In this document: piece by piece, positions 17,548 to 26,094 of the stretch | Layout: each line of letters starts with the position of its first letter | How positions within the stretch are numbered: the stretch's first letter is position 1 | Assembly (NCBI RefSeq): GCF_021284765.1 | Contig: NZ_CP089924.1 | Coordinates: forward strand, 824,001-888,000 | Reading direction: 5' to 3' | Source of the DNA: Lysobacter sp. 5GHs7-4 | Lineage (GTDB): Bacteria > Pseudomonadota > Gammaproteobacteria > Xanthomonadales > Xanthomonadaceae | Length of the DNA: 64,000 nucleotides | Program-made: the position numbers and the translations under genes | The notes under the pieces: model-generated | What the model was told of the DNA's origin: nothing | Seen by the model: only the letters and a program-made list of their open reading frames with translations | Databases searched by the model: none

Positions 17548-19038
17548 TTACCGCCCCGACGGCGCCGGATACGCGCGCGGCAAGCCGTTCTCCGGACGCA
17601 GGTATCGATCCCGCAGTTCCGTCTGCCGGCTGCGCATCTCGATCGCGCGGCCGTTCATCCACACCTGCAGCGCGACGCTGCTGACTTCCAGCGGGTCGCC
17701 GCTCCACAGCACCAGGTCGGCGCGGTGGCCGGGGGCGATGGTGCCCAGTTCGGCGGACACGCCCAGGGCTTCGGCGGGCACGCGGGTGAGGCCGGCCAGG
17801 CCGTCTTCCCAGGGCAGGCCGGCGGCGACGGCATTGCCGGCCAATTGCCGGGTCTTGCGCGCGTTGTGCGAGGCGTCGCCGCTTTGGCTGAAGCTGACTG
17901 CCACGCCGGCGGCGCGCAGGCGCGCGGCGTTTTCCATGCTGGCGCCGATCTGGTCGAAATCGCCGGGCAGGTTGGCCAGCGGGTCGACGAACACCGGCAC
18001 CTTGGCCGCGGCCAGTTGCGGGGCCAGCTTCCAGGCTTCGGCGCCGCCGGCGATGGCGATGCGCACGTTGTGGCGCGCGGACCAGCGCAGCAGTTGGCGG
18101 ATGTCGGCGGCGCGGTCCACGCCCACCATCACGCGGCCACCGCCGTCGAGGTAACGCGCTAGCGTGGCGCGGCCGGCGGGGGTGAGCAGCGCGGCGTTCG
18201 AGTCAGGCCCGATGCGGCCGCGCGCTTCGGCGATCAGCTGGTCCAGGATCATCCACTGCGCGGCGCGGGAGTTGCCGGTGAGGCCGGAAGCGTCGCCGCC
18301 CAGCTTCACGAACAGCACGCGCGCGCCGGTGGGGTCGGGGCCGCCGTCCAGGCGCATCACGCCGCCCTGGCCGGCGACGATGGAGCCGCCGGTGGCGGTG
18401 CCCGCGCCCAGCAGGGTCCAGCCGATGCCTTCGATGCGGGTGACCGGGATCAGCACCGACTCGGGGTTGTAGGCCAGGGTCACGTCGAACTCGGGGCGCA
18501 CCGTCATCTGCTTGGTGTCGGCGCCCAGGGCCAGGGTTTCGTCGACGGTGCTCTTTTCGCCGGAGACTTCCTCCAGGCCGATCTCGGTGATGCCGCCGAA
18601 CAGCGTCGGCGTGAGCGGACGGCCTTCGGCTTCGATCACCTGCGCGCCGGCCGGCGCTTTCAGGTCTTTGCCGATCGCGCGCACCTGGCCGTTGCCGATC
18701 AGCACGTCGGCGCCTTGCAAGCTACCCTGCGCGGTGGCGGTGTGGACGGTGGCGTTGCGGATCAGCAGGTCCTGGGCGCTGGCGGTGAAGGTGACGAGCA
18801 GCAGCGCGGCGGCGAGTGCGGCTTTGCGCAGGCCTGCGTGTTTCGAACTCTTGATCGCAGCATCCACACCCGTCATTCCTGCGAACGCCGGACCCCATGT
18901 TGCGGTTGCTTGTGCCATGACCTGCCGTCCGTGCGTGTGGGGGCCCGAATCAAAATGGGTTCCGGATTTCGCCGGAATGACGGTGGTGTTGGAGGCGGTA
19001 GCGCAAGCGTTGGCGACAGCGGAGTAAGCGCGGCTCAT
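17548..19038 (-). CDS. Amidohydrolase-family protein lacking metal ligands
   Basis: A 496-residue protein whose ATG overlaps the stop of the upstream amidohydrolase (ATGA). The overall layout is that of imidazolonepropionase-like amidohydrolases: N-terminal strand domain, TIM-barrel region, and a GTIAPGHRADLVLWSGDP tail. Where the paralog has DVHSHLG, this protein has LFGGITEIG, and the later metal His/Asp positions are also lost, so catalysis as a metallohydrolase is unlikely. Residues about 19-56 come from an inserted inverted-repeat element, and a signal-peptide-like segment (LRKAALAAALLLV) follows it rather than starting the protein. It may act as a partner subunit of the paralog. Confidence 0.82.
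   Translation of the reverse strand: MSRAYSAVANACATASNTTVIPAKSGTHFDSGPHTHGRQVMAQATATWGPAFAGMTGVDAAIKSSKHAGLRKAALAAALLLVTFTASAQDLLIRNATVHTATAQGSLQGADVLIGNGQVRAIGKDLKAPAGAQVIEAEGRPLTPTLFGGITEIGLEEVSGEKSTVDETLALGADTKQMTVRPEFDVTLAYNPESVLIPVTRIEGIGWTLLGAGTATGGSIVAGQGGVMRLDGGPDPTGARVLFVKLGGDASGLTGNSRAAQWMILDQLIAEARGRIGPDSNAALLTPAGRATLARYLDGGGRVMVGVDRAADIRQLLRWSARHNVRIAIAGGAEAWKLAPQLAAAKVPVFVDPLANLPGDFDQIGASMENAARLRAAGVAVSFSQSGDASHNARKTRQLAGNAVAAGLPWEDGLAGLTRVPAEALGVSAELGTIAPGHRADLVLWSGDPLEVSSVALQVWMNGRAIEMRSRQTELRDRYLRPENGLPRAYPAPSGR
18870..18983. repeat. Inverted-repeat element (CGTCATTC type) inside a gene
   Basis: A 114-bp element whose ends are inverted copies: CCGTCATTCCTGCGAACGCC on the left and GGATTTCGCCGGAATGACGG on the right. 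Similar GTCATTCCCGCGAA repeats are scattered through Xanthomonas-related genomes. It sits in frame in the 5' part of the amidohydrolase gene, adding about 38 codons before the signal-like segment. Confidence 0.7.
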
Positions 19039-20492
19039 TGCACACCTCCGGCGGCGCTGGCGCCCTGGCCGAGCAGGAAGTCCGAGGTCGGCTGGCGGTT
19101 GCGGTCGTTGCGATCGAAGATGCGCGCGCCGTCCACGTAGACCTGTTCGGCCTTGGCGTAGACGCTGAAGGGGTTGCCGTTCCACACCACCACGTCGGCC
19201 ATCTTGCCGGTCTCCAGGGTGCCGGTCTGGTCGAGCACGCCCAGCGACTTGGCGGCGTTCTGGGTGAGCCAGCGGATCGCGCGCTCCGGCGGGATGTCGA
19301 TGCCGGCCAGCTTGGCGTGCGCCATCACCTTGGCCGCTTCCTGGTTCAAGCGCTGGATGCCTTCCTGCGAATCCGAATGCACGATCGCGCAGCCGTTGGC
19401 AGGGCGGTCGACCAGGGCGATGTTTTCCTGGATGCCGTCGAAGGCTTCCATCTTGAAGCCCCACCAGTCGGCCCACAGCGCGCCGCAGACGCCGTCCGCG
19501 GCGAGGCGGTCGGCGATTTTGTAGGCCTCCACGCCGTGGTGGAACGCGCTGACCTTGAAGCCGAATTCCTTGGCCAGATCCAGCATGGTCGCCATCTCAT
19601 CGGCGCGGTAGCAGTGGATGTGGACCAGGATGTCGCCCTTGATGGCGCCGGCCAGGGTGTCGAGTTTCAGGTCGCGCTTGCCGCCGGCGTCTTTGTCGCT
19701 GTCGGCCGGGGCGCCGTTGCCGTTGGACGAACTCTGCCACCAGCTGCGCTTCTTCTTCGGCTGCTCGGCCTTGGGCGTGTTCTTGCGCACGTACTCGCTG
19801 GCGTCGATGAAGGCCGCGCGGTAGCCGGCGACGTTGCCCATGCGCGTGCCCGGCGAGGTGTTGCGGCCGCCGTAGACGCGCTTGGGGTTTTCGCCGCAGG
19901 CCATCTTCAGGCCCCAGGGCGCGCCCGGGAATTTCATCGCCTGGTAGGTGGTCGCCGGCACGTTTTTGAGGGTGACGCCGCGGCCGCCGATCAGGTTGGC
20001 CGAGCCCGGCAGCACCTGCAGGGTGGTGATGCCGCCGGCCATGGCCGCGGCGAAGCCCGGATCCTGCGGCCAGACCGAGTGTTCGGCCCAGACGTTGGGG
20101 GTGACCGGGCTGGTCATTTCGTTGCCGTCGCTGTGGGCGCTGACGCCCGGGCTGGAGTACACGCCCAGGTGCGAGTGCACGTCGATCAGGCCGGGGGTGA
20201 TCCACTTGCCGGTGGCGTCCACGCGGGTGGCGTCGGCCGGCGCGTCCAGGGCGGTGCCCACGGCGACCACCTTGCCGCCCTGCATCAGCACGTCGGCGTT
20301 GTCCAGGCGCTGGCCGGTGCCGGTCAGCACGGTGGCGTGCTGCAGCAGCACCGGGCCGGCTGCGACCGGGCGGTAGGTGCTGGGGTACGGGTCCTGGGTG
20401 TAGCGCGAGCCGGACGCCGGCGCGGGCGGGGCCGCGTGCGCGGCGCCGACCAGCAGCGCCAGGCCGCAGCCGGCGAGCAAGGGTCGAAGCAT
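19035..20492 (-). CDS. Secreted amidohydrolase (imidazolonepropionase-like)
   Basis: A 485-residue exported protein from the ATG at 20492, behind GGGGAAACCACC; the signal peptide is cut near AHAAP (residue 21). DVHSH (105-109) supplies the HxH metal site, HIHCYRADE and HHGVEA the barrel histidines, and IVHSDS the final Asp. The GTLETGKMADVVVWNGNP tail is typical of the family. It probably hydrolyses amide or cyclic imide bonds, possibly dipeptides, in the periplasm. A Ser/Lys/Asn-rich insert (about 250-280) is not part of the usual fold. It forms an operon with the metal-less paralog. Confidence 0.88.
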   Translation of the reverse strand: MLRPLLAGCGLALLVGAAHAAPPAPASGSRYTQDPYPSTYRPVAAGPVLLQHATVLTGTGQRLDNADVLMQGGKVVAVGTALDAPADATRVDATGKWITPGLIDVHSHLGVYSSPGVSAHSDGNEMTSPVTPNVWAEHSVWPQDPGFAAAMAGGITTLQVLPGSANLIGGRGVTLKNVPATTYQAMKFPGAPWGLKMACGENPKRVYGGRNTSPGTRMGNVAGYRAAFIDASEYVRKNTPKAEQPKKKRSWWQSSSNGNGAPADSDKDAGGKRDLKLDTLAGAIKGDILVHIHCYRADEMATMLDLAKEFGFKVSAFHHGVEAYKIADRLAADGVCGALWADWWGFKMEAFDGIQENIALVDRPANGCAIVHSDSQEGIQRLNQEAAKVMAHAKLAGIDIPPERAIRWLTQNAAKSLGVLDQTGTLETGKMADVVVWNGNPFSVYAKAEQVYVDGARIFDRNDRNRQPTSDFLLGQGASAAGGVQ

Positions 20493-20622
20493 GGTGGTTT
20501 CCCCGAAGTGACGGCAAGTCAGTCCCGAACCGTAGCCGCCCGGCCCGGGCGCCGCCAACCCTGACGATAGTCATGGGCCGGTGCACAATGGGGGGACAAC
20601 AACTAGAAAAAGGCTACGGACC

Positions 20623-21399
20623 GTGAAAGACAAAGAACAGATCGTCGAAAACTGGCTGCCGCGCTACACCGGCGTGCCCCTGGACCAGTTCGGCCAGCAC
20701 GTCCTGCTGACCAATTTCGGCGGTTATCTGCATACCTTCGCCCGCCTGACCGGCGCCGAAGTGGTCGGCCTGGACCGGCCGATGCCCAGCGCCACCGCCG
20801 ACGGCATCACCATGATCAATTTCGGCATGGGCAGCCCCAACGCGGCGACCATGATGGACCTGCTGTCGGCGATCATGCCGCAGGCGGTGTTGTTCCTGGG
20901 CAAGTGCGGCGGCCTCAAGCGCAAGAACGAACTCGGCGATCTGGTGCTGCCGATTGCGGCGATCCGCGGCGAGGGCACGTCCAACGACTACCTGCTGCCG
21001 GAAGTGCCGGCGCTGCCGGCGTTCGCATTGCAGCGCGCGGTGTCGACCATGATCCGCGACCTGGGCCACGACTATTGGACCGGCACGGTGTACACCACCA
21101 ACCGCCGCGTCTGGGAACACGACGAGGCGTTCAAGGAGCGCCTGCGCGCGATGCGCTGCATGGCGATCGACATGGAGACGGCGACGATCTTCGCCGCGGG
21201 CTTCGCCAACCGCATTCCCTGCGGCGCGCTGCTGCTGGTATCGGACCAGCCGATGATTCCGGAAGGCGTAAAGACCGAGGCGTCGGACGCCAAGGTCAGC
21301 GCGGACTATGTGGACAACCACATCAACGTCGGTATCGAGGCGCTGAAGCTGATCCGCCGCCATGGCAAGTCGGTGCGGCATTTGCGGTTCGACGAGTAG
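20623..21399 (+). CDS. amn: AMP nucleosidase (short form)
   Basis: A 258-residue protein. The GTG at 20623 is chosen because the known short forms begin with a KDKxxIVxNWLPRYTG segment; the frame upstream is non-coding. GKCGGLK near 110, the DYLLPEVPALP segment and the AIDMETATIFAAGFA segment near 195 place it in the purine nucleoside phosphorylase fold, AMP nucleosidase subgroup. It cleaves AMP to adenine and ribose 5-phosphate. E. coli Amn has an extra N-terminal regulatory domain that is absent here, so ATP/phosphate control probably differs. Confidence 0.88.
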   Translation: MKDKEQIVENWLPRYTGVPLDQFGQHVLLTNFGGYLHTFARLTGAEVVGLDRPMPSATADGITMINFGMGSPNAATMMDLLSAIMPQAVLFLGKCGGLKRKNELGDLVLPIAAIRGEGTSNDYLLPEVPALPAFALQRAVSTMIRDLGHDYWTGTVYTTNRRVWEHDEAFKERLRAMRCMAIDMETATIFAAGFANRIPCGALLLVSDQPMIPEGVKTEASDAKVSADYVDNHINVGIEALKLIRRHGKSVRHLRFDE

Positions 21400-21416
21400 T
21401 CGATCCATCGCCGCCT

Positions 21417-21462
21417 TAGGGTGCGGTGAGCCGCAGGCGAACCGCACCGTCGCGCTGCTTCG
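21417..21462. repeat. Partial copy of the GGATGCGGTGAGCC repeat
   Basis: GGGTGCGGTGAGCC followed by AGGCGAACCGCACC matches the left half of the complete element at 31557-31641. Only one arm is present. Confidence 0.5.
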
Positions 21463-21479
21463 TATGTCGGAGAGCGTAA

Positions 21480-21600
21480 GAGCAAATCCCCCTCAATCCC
21501 CCTTTTTCAAAGGGGGAAGTAGGAGCCACCTGCGCGGGCGCTTCGGCGCTGCTCCCTCCTTTGGAAAGGAGGGTTGGGGAGGATTTGCTCTTTGCTTCGG
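21480..21600. repeat. 121-bp MITE-like inverted repeat (copy 1)
   Basis: Terminal arms GAGCAAATCC and GGATTTGCTC bound inner arms CCCCCTTTTTCAAAGGGGGA and CTCCTTTGGAAAGGAGGG. A second copy of the same length lies at 30130-30250. No coding capacity; it lies between amn and the LprI-like gene. Confidence 0.75.
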
Positions 21601-21774
21601 CTGTCGACGCATGGGCCACAACGCTCTGCACGGCTGCCCACATTCAGCTAAACCGTTCAGAGAAAACCCTGAAAAACAGGGATTTTTACCTCGAATCTGC
21701 GACCCCGCGCACGCGACATCGCACCCCCTGAGACCCCCCGGACGCACACTGGCGCCCAGCTTAGGGATACTGCG

Positions 21775-22341
21775 ATGGAACAGGTCATCTACCTCCTCAC
21801 GGGCGCCGTGCTCACCTGGACGTTCTACTTCGTCCAGCGTCGGGTCGAGCGCCGCGCCACCGTCGATGCGATCGAGCGCGGGCAGAAACTGCTGGCGCTC
21901 AAGCAGGGGCTGGACGTCAGCAATACCAGCCTCGACGACCTGCGTCGTTTCGAAACGCGCCTGATCGGCAAGGCCGAGACGGCCGCGCGGCTGGCCGACA
22001 ACTATTTCAGCAAGGCCGAGGAAGTCGCGCGCCAAAGCGACGACGACGGCGTCAGCCAGGACGACATGAACCGTCAGGCCATCGCCGAGTTCAATCAGGT
22101 CGATGCGCGTCTGGGCGGCCTGGTCGAACACCTGCGCCGCCAGCTCGACGGCGACGGCCGCGCCACGTTCGAGGAGGCGCACCGTGCCTGGCTGCTGTTC
22201 CGCGACCGCTATGCGCGCTTCATTTCGCAGTCGTACTCCACCGGCCCGATCCGTCCGCTGATTCATGCGGTGACCTTGGAGAGCATCACCACCGCCTGGA
22301 TCACCGAGCTGGAAACCCAGCTGAGCGACGATGAGGCCTGA
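21775..22341 (+). CDS. Membrane-anchored protein with LprI/DUF1311-like C-terminus
   Basis: A 188-residue protein with one N-terminal transmembrane helix (about residues 4-20), a long charged helix and a C-terminal segment RAWLLFRDRYARFISQ then TWITELETQL. This spacing of aromatic residues is the LprI (lysozyme inhibitor) / DUF1311 pattern but lacks its usual cysteines. AGGGA precedes the ATG. A possible envelope role; the exact function is unknown. Confidence 0.68.
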   Translation: MEQVIYLLTGAVLTWTFYFVQRRVERRATVDAIERGQKLLALKQGLDVSNTSLDDLRRFETRLIGKAETAARLADNYFSKAEEVARQSDDDGVSQDDMNRQAIAEFNQVDARLGGLVEHLRRQLDGDGRATFEEAHRAWLLFRDRYARFISQSYSTGPIRPLIHAVTLESITTAWITELETQLSDDEA

Positions 22342-22429
22342 CGCGCGCAACGCTGTGTTGACGCCGTTCGCGCAACGCGGGCGCAGGGGCTGCTAAGGTG
22401 CGGTCCCTGTACCGCTACGAGGCATCGCC

Positions 22430-22990
22430 GTGACCGAACCCGCCGCTCAGGACGTCGTCGATTTCTGGCGCGAAGCCGGTTATGTGCGCTGGTTCGAGCG
22501 CGACGACCGTTTCGATGCGCGTTGCCGCGAAGGATTCCTGGAGGCGCATTTCCGCGCCGCCTGCCGCCGGCACGAGGATTGGATGGGCCAGGGCGAGGTC
22601 GGTTCGCTGGCCTTGCTGATCCTGCTCGACCAGATCCCGCGTAACGTGTTCCGCGGCAGCGCCCACGCCTACGCCACCGACCCGCTGGCGCGTCTGTACG
22701 CGACCCAGGCGGTCGCGCGCGGCGACGATCAGCGTACCGAGGCCGGGCTGCGCGCGTTCTTCTATCTGCCGTTTGAGCATTCCGAATCGATGGACGATCA
22801 GCGGCGCTCGGTCGAGCTGCACCGCGGGCTGCCGACGACGGCGGACATGCCGGATCCCAGTCAATGGGCGGTGCAGCATCTGCAGATCATCGAGCGCTTC
22901 GGCCGCTTCCCGCATCGCAATCAGGCGTTGGGCCGGCAGAGCACGCCGGAAGAGCAAGCGTATCTGGACGGCGGTGGCTTCAAGGGCTGA
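22430..22990 (+). CDS. DUF924 family protein
   Basis: A 186-residue protein starting at a GTG. The family pattern is clear: VVDFWREAGYVRWFERDDRF at the start, LALLILLDQIPRNVFRG near 65, FFYLPFEHSE near 112, and IIERFGRFPHRNQALGR near 155. DUF924 proteins are all-helical, TPR-like and of unknown biochemical role, and are common in proteobacteria. The length is normal for the family. Confidence 0.92.
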   Translation: MTEPAAQDVVDFWREAGYVRWFERDDRFDARCREGFLEAHFRAACRRHEDWMGQGEVGSLALLILLDQIPRNVFRGSAHAYATDPLARLYATQAVARGDDQRTEAGLRAFFYLPFEHSESMDDQRRSVELHRGLPTTADMPDPSQWAVQHLQIIERFGRFPHRNQALGRQSTPEEQAYLDGGGFKG

Positions 22991-23030
22991 GCTTGGACCG
23001 CCCGTGACCCGTTAGCGAAACCGCCTTGGG

Positions 23031-24006
23031 GTAGGAGCGGCGTGAGCCGCGACCGCGCACCTCCGGCCACGACGAAATCGCGGCTCACGCCGCTCCCACA
23101 GAAAGCAGCGGTCTCAGCCTTAGTAGCGGTTTGCCCCTGGTAGGAGCGACGTAAGCCGCGACCGCGCACCTCCGGCCACGACGAAATCGCGGCTCACGCA
23201 GTTCCTACCCCAAGGCCGAAGCGAAGCTGACACGGATACGGAAGCACAAGCTTTCTGTGGGAGCGACGTAAGTCGCGATCGCGCACCTCCGGCCACGACG
23301 AAATCGCGGCTTACGCCGCTCCCACAGAAAGCAGCGGTCTTAGCCTTAGTAGCGGTTTGCCGCTGGTAGGAGCGCCGTGAGCCGTGACCGCACACCTCCG
23401 GCCACGACGAAATCGCGGCTCACGCAGTTCCTACCCCAAGGCCGAAGCGAAGCTGACACGGATACGGAAGCACAAGCTTTCTGTGGGAGCGGCGTGAGCC
23501 GCGACCGCGCACCTCCGGCCACGACGAAATCGCGGCTTACGCCGCTCCCACAGAAAGCAGCGGTCTTAGCCTTAGTAGCGGTTTGCCGCTGGTAGGAGCG
23601 CCGTGAGCCGTGACCGCACACCTCCGGCCACGACGAAATCGCGGCTCACGCAGTTCCTACCCCAAGGCCGAAGCGAAGCTGACGCGGATACGGAAGCACA
23701 AGCTTTCTGTGGGAGCGACGTAAGTCGCGATCGCGCACCTCCGGCCACGACGAAATCGCGGCTTACGCCGCTCCCACAGAAAGCAGCGGTCTTAGCCTTA
23801 GTAGCGGTTTGCCGCTGGTAGGGGCGACGTAAGCCGCGACCGCGCACCTCCGGCCACGACGAAATCGCGGCTTACGCAGCTCCTACCCCAAGGCCGAAGC
23901 GAAGCTGACACGGATACGGAAGCACAAGCTTTCTGTGGGAGCGACGTAAGTCGCGATCGCGCATCTCCGGCCACGACGAAATCGCGGCTTACGCCGCTCC
24001 CACAGA
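23031..24006. repeat. Tandem REP array, nine palindromes in a 226-bp dimeric period
   Basis: Units begin near 23031, 23140, 23257, 23366, 23483, 23592, 23709, 23818 and 23935. Two types alternate: A with arms GTGGGAGCG / CGCTCCCAC, and B with arms GTAGGAGC / GTTCCTAC. The A-plus-B pair repeats exactly every 226 bp, linker included (an AGCAGCGGTCTTAGCC-type linker after A and a CCAAGGCCGAAGCG-type linker after B). No gene is present. Arm sequences co-vary so that each palindrome can still fold. Confidence 0.95.
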
Positions 24007-24065
24007 CGGCAGCGGCTTCCGGACGACCGCGGCTCGCGTCTATGTGGAGCGGACATCACCCAAAC

Positions 24066-24095
24066 AAAAACGGCCGCGAGTTCGCGGCCGTTTTC
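24066..24095 (-). terminator. Rho-independent terminator of the glutaredoxin-rhodanese gene
   Basis: A perfect stem CGGCCGCGA / TCGCGGCCG flanked by A runs on the left and T runs on the right, so it can work in either direction. It begins about 18 bp after the stop of the minus-strand gene. Confidence 0.85.
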
Positions 24096-24112
24096 ATGGT
24101 CGCACTAGGCGA

Positions 24113-25039
24113 TCAATACCGCGGGATCGACCCGTCCACATCCGCCCAGGCCTCGATGCCGCCCTCGACGTTGTAGATCTCGCGGAACCCGCGCTGGCGG
24201 AAATGCTCCGCCGCTTGCGCGCTGCGGCCGCCGTGGTGGCACAGGAACGCCAGCGGCGTCTCCTTCGGCAGGCCTTCCAGCGCTTCCAGGCCGGCGTCGA
24301 AGTGATCGAACGCCACATTGACCGATGCCAATGCACGCTCGTCGGCCGGGCGCACGTCGACCAGGCGCAGCGCGCCCTCGCGTACGCGCGACTGCGCGTC
24401 GGCCGGCGAAATCGCGCGCACGGTCGGCGGCGCGTTCGGGTTGGTGATCACCAGGCCACGGCCGCGCTCGTCGTCGGCCCAGTCGATGGACACGCCGTCG
24501 GCGCGACGGGCGTTGGCCCAGTCGGTCTGCACGCGCACGCCGTCGGTTTCCACCGCGACCGCGTTGTTGTCGATCGGCGCCAGCTGCAGGCGCACGTTGT
24601 GGCGCGCGTCCACTTCCAACTGCACCGCATAGCCGTCGCCGGCATTGGCGACCGCGTCGCGCAGCATCTGCGCGGCGGCCGGGCTGATGGTCAGCTTGGG
24701 CGGGCTGCGGTCGGGGGCCGGCAGGCCGAGCACGCCGTGCAGTTCGCCGCTGCCGGCCATCTGCTCGATGATGTCGCTGCCGCCGACCAACTGGCCGTCG
24801 ATGTACAGCTGCGGGATGGTCGGCCATTCGCCGTACTGCTTGATGCCCTCGCGGATCTCCGGGTCGGACAGCACGTCGACGTGGGTGTAGCCCTGCGGCA
24901 GCAGCGCGTTGAGCGCACCGGACGCCTTGGCCGAGAAGCCGCATTGCGGCGCATTCGGCGCGCCCTTCATGAACAGCACGACGCGATTGGACTGAAGCAG
25001 GGTTTCGATGCGCGTGCGCAGCGCGGGGTCGAGGGACAT
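24113..25039 (-). CDS. Monothiol glutaredoxin (Grx4 type) fused to IscA-like and rhodanese domains
   Basis: A 308-residue protein from the ATG at 25039. Residues 5-108 are a Grx4/GrxD domain with CGFS (33-36) and the WPTIPQLYIDGQLVGG loop, which binds glutathione and a shared [2Fe-2S] cluster. Residues 116-204 follow the HesB/IscA pattern (LTISPAAAQMLRDAV to GLVITNPNA) but lack its three cysteines. Residues 215-305 are a rhodanese with CHHGGRS (Cys267). The protein probably links sulfur transfer and Fe-S cluster handling in the cytoplasm. A strong terminator follows it. Confidence 0.9.
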   Translation of the reverse strand: MSLDPALRTRIETLLQSNRVVLFMKGAPNAPQCGFSAKASGALNALLPQGYTHVDVLSDPEIREGIKQYGEWPTIPQLYIDGQLVGGSDIIEQMAGSGELHGVLGLPAPDRSPPKLTISPAAAQMLRDAVANAGDGYAVQLEVDARHNVRLQLAPIDNNAVAVETDGVRVQTDWANARRADGVSIDWADDERGRGLVITNPNAPPTVRAISPADAQSRVREGALRLVDVRPADERALASVNVAFDHFDAGLEALEGLPKETPLAFLCHHGGRSAQAAEHFRQRGFREIYNVEGGIEAWADVDGSIPRY

Positions 25040-25119
25040 GGGTAAACGCCGGACGTGAGGTATCGGCGACATGGGGGCGGGCCGGCCGGCCCGCAAGGCC
25101 CGGCCGGGGCTCCGCTAAG

Positions 25120-25911
25120 ATGCCGCTCATGAGCGTGTCCATCGCCCCCCACCGCATCCCGCGCAGGCCCTGGGCCTGGGCCTGGGGTTTCGGCCTCTCG
25201 CAGTTGGCGGTGGCGGCGTTGTGGTGGGTCTGGGGCTGGCCGGTCGGCTTGGCGGCGCTGTTGTCGAGCCACACCCTGATGTTCTGGGCCACCCTGCGCC
25301 CGCAGTCGCGGCTGTTCAGCCCGGTGCTGTCGCGCCTGGACAGCGACGAGCGTGAGGTCTGGCTGACCATCGACGACGGCCCATCCGCGGAGACGCCGGC
25401 GATGCTGGACCTGCTGGACGCGCACGGGGCCAAGGCGACGTTCTTTCTGGTCGGCCTGCGTGCGCAGGCGCAGCCGGAGCTGGTGCGCGAGATCGCGCGG
25501 CGCGGGCACGGCATCGGCAACCACAGCCATTCGCATCCCTCGGCCTGGTTCTGGGCGCTGCCGCCGCGGCGCATGGCGGCGGAGATCGCGCAAGCGCAGG
25601 CCAGTCTGACCGCATTGGCGGGTCGCCCGCCGCGTTGGTTCCGCGCCGTGGTCGGCATGGCCAATCCCTTCGTTGCGCCGGCGCTGCAGCGCCATGGCCT
25701 GGCCCGCGTGGCCTGGTCGGCGCGCGGCTTCGACGCGGTGGCGTCCGATCCGCAACGGGTGCTGGCGCGCATCGAACGCGACCTGGCCCCCGGCGCGATC
25801 GTGCTGATGCACGAGGGCGCGGGGCATGGGCGCAATGTCGAGACGATGCGCTTGCTGTTGGAACGGCTGGATGAGCTGGGCTATCGCTGCATCGTCCCCG
25901 AGCCGGGCTAA
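25120..25911 (+). CDS. Polysaccharide deacetylase (NodB homology)
   Basis: A 263-residue protein. Two hydrophobic helices at the N-terminus (about residues 18-58) anchor a NodB domain with TIDDGPS (near 83-89, catalytic Asp and metal Asp) and HSHSHP (near 135, metal His pair). The usual RPP motif is altered to RAVVGMANP, and LMHEG near 228 supplies the late His. Such enzymes remove N-acetyl groups from envelope or exported polysaccharide. It is divergent from the glutaredoxin fusion. Confidence 0.87.
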   Translation: MPLMSVSIAPHRIPRRPWAWAWGFGLSQLAVAALWWVWGWPVGLAALLSSHTLMFWATLRPQSRLFSPVLSRLDSDEREVWLTIDDGPSAETPAMLDLLDAHGAKATFFLVGLRAQAQPELVREIARRGHGIGNHSHSHPSAWFWALPPRRMAAEIAQAQASLTALAGRPPRWFRAVVGMANPFVAPALQRHGLARVAWSARGFDAVASDPQRVLARIERDLAPGAIVLMHEGAGHGRNVETMRLLLERLDELGYRCIVPEPG

Positions 25912-25950
25912 CACGCGCTGCCGTCGCCGAGTCGTGGCGAAACTGCTTTG

Positions 25951-26020
25951 AGGTAGCAGCAACGCGGGTCGCGACCGCGCCGCTTCGGGCACGACGCATC
26001 GCGGCTCACGCCGCTCCCAC
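25951..26020. repeat. Degenerate single REP unit
   Basis: A decayed left arm (GTAGCAGCAACGCGGGTCGCGA) faces an intact right arm (ATCGCGGCTCACGCCGCTCCCAC). It lies between convergent genes. Confidence 0.65.
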
Positions 26021-26094
26021 AGAACGCAGGGGCCGCGGACGTGTCGGGCCGAGAAAGTCGGTCGAGCGCGACGCATCAGCGCCCAGCGCGCCGC

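Noticed and set aside
19038-20564. 508-codon plus-strand frame across the amidohydrolase
   Set aside because: The minus-strand protein has family motifs, a signal peptide and a ribosome binding site; the plus frame has none.
23120-23847. Three repeated 91-codon minus-strand frames within the REP array
   Set aside because: They repeat only because the DNA has a 226-bp period; the translation is of hairpin arms and has no start signals.
23031-24006. CRISPR-like regular repeat array
   Set aside because: Units are self-complementary REP hairpins, the regions between them are themselves repeated rather than unique spacers, and no cas gene is present.
24066-24095. Another REP unit at the end of the array
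   Set aside because: The hairpin (CGGCCGCGA / TCGCGGCCG with flanking A and T runs) differs from REP arms and has terminator form.
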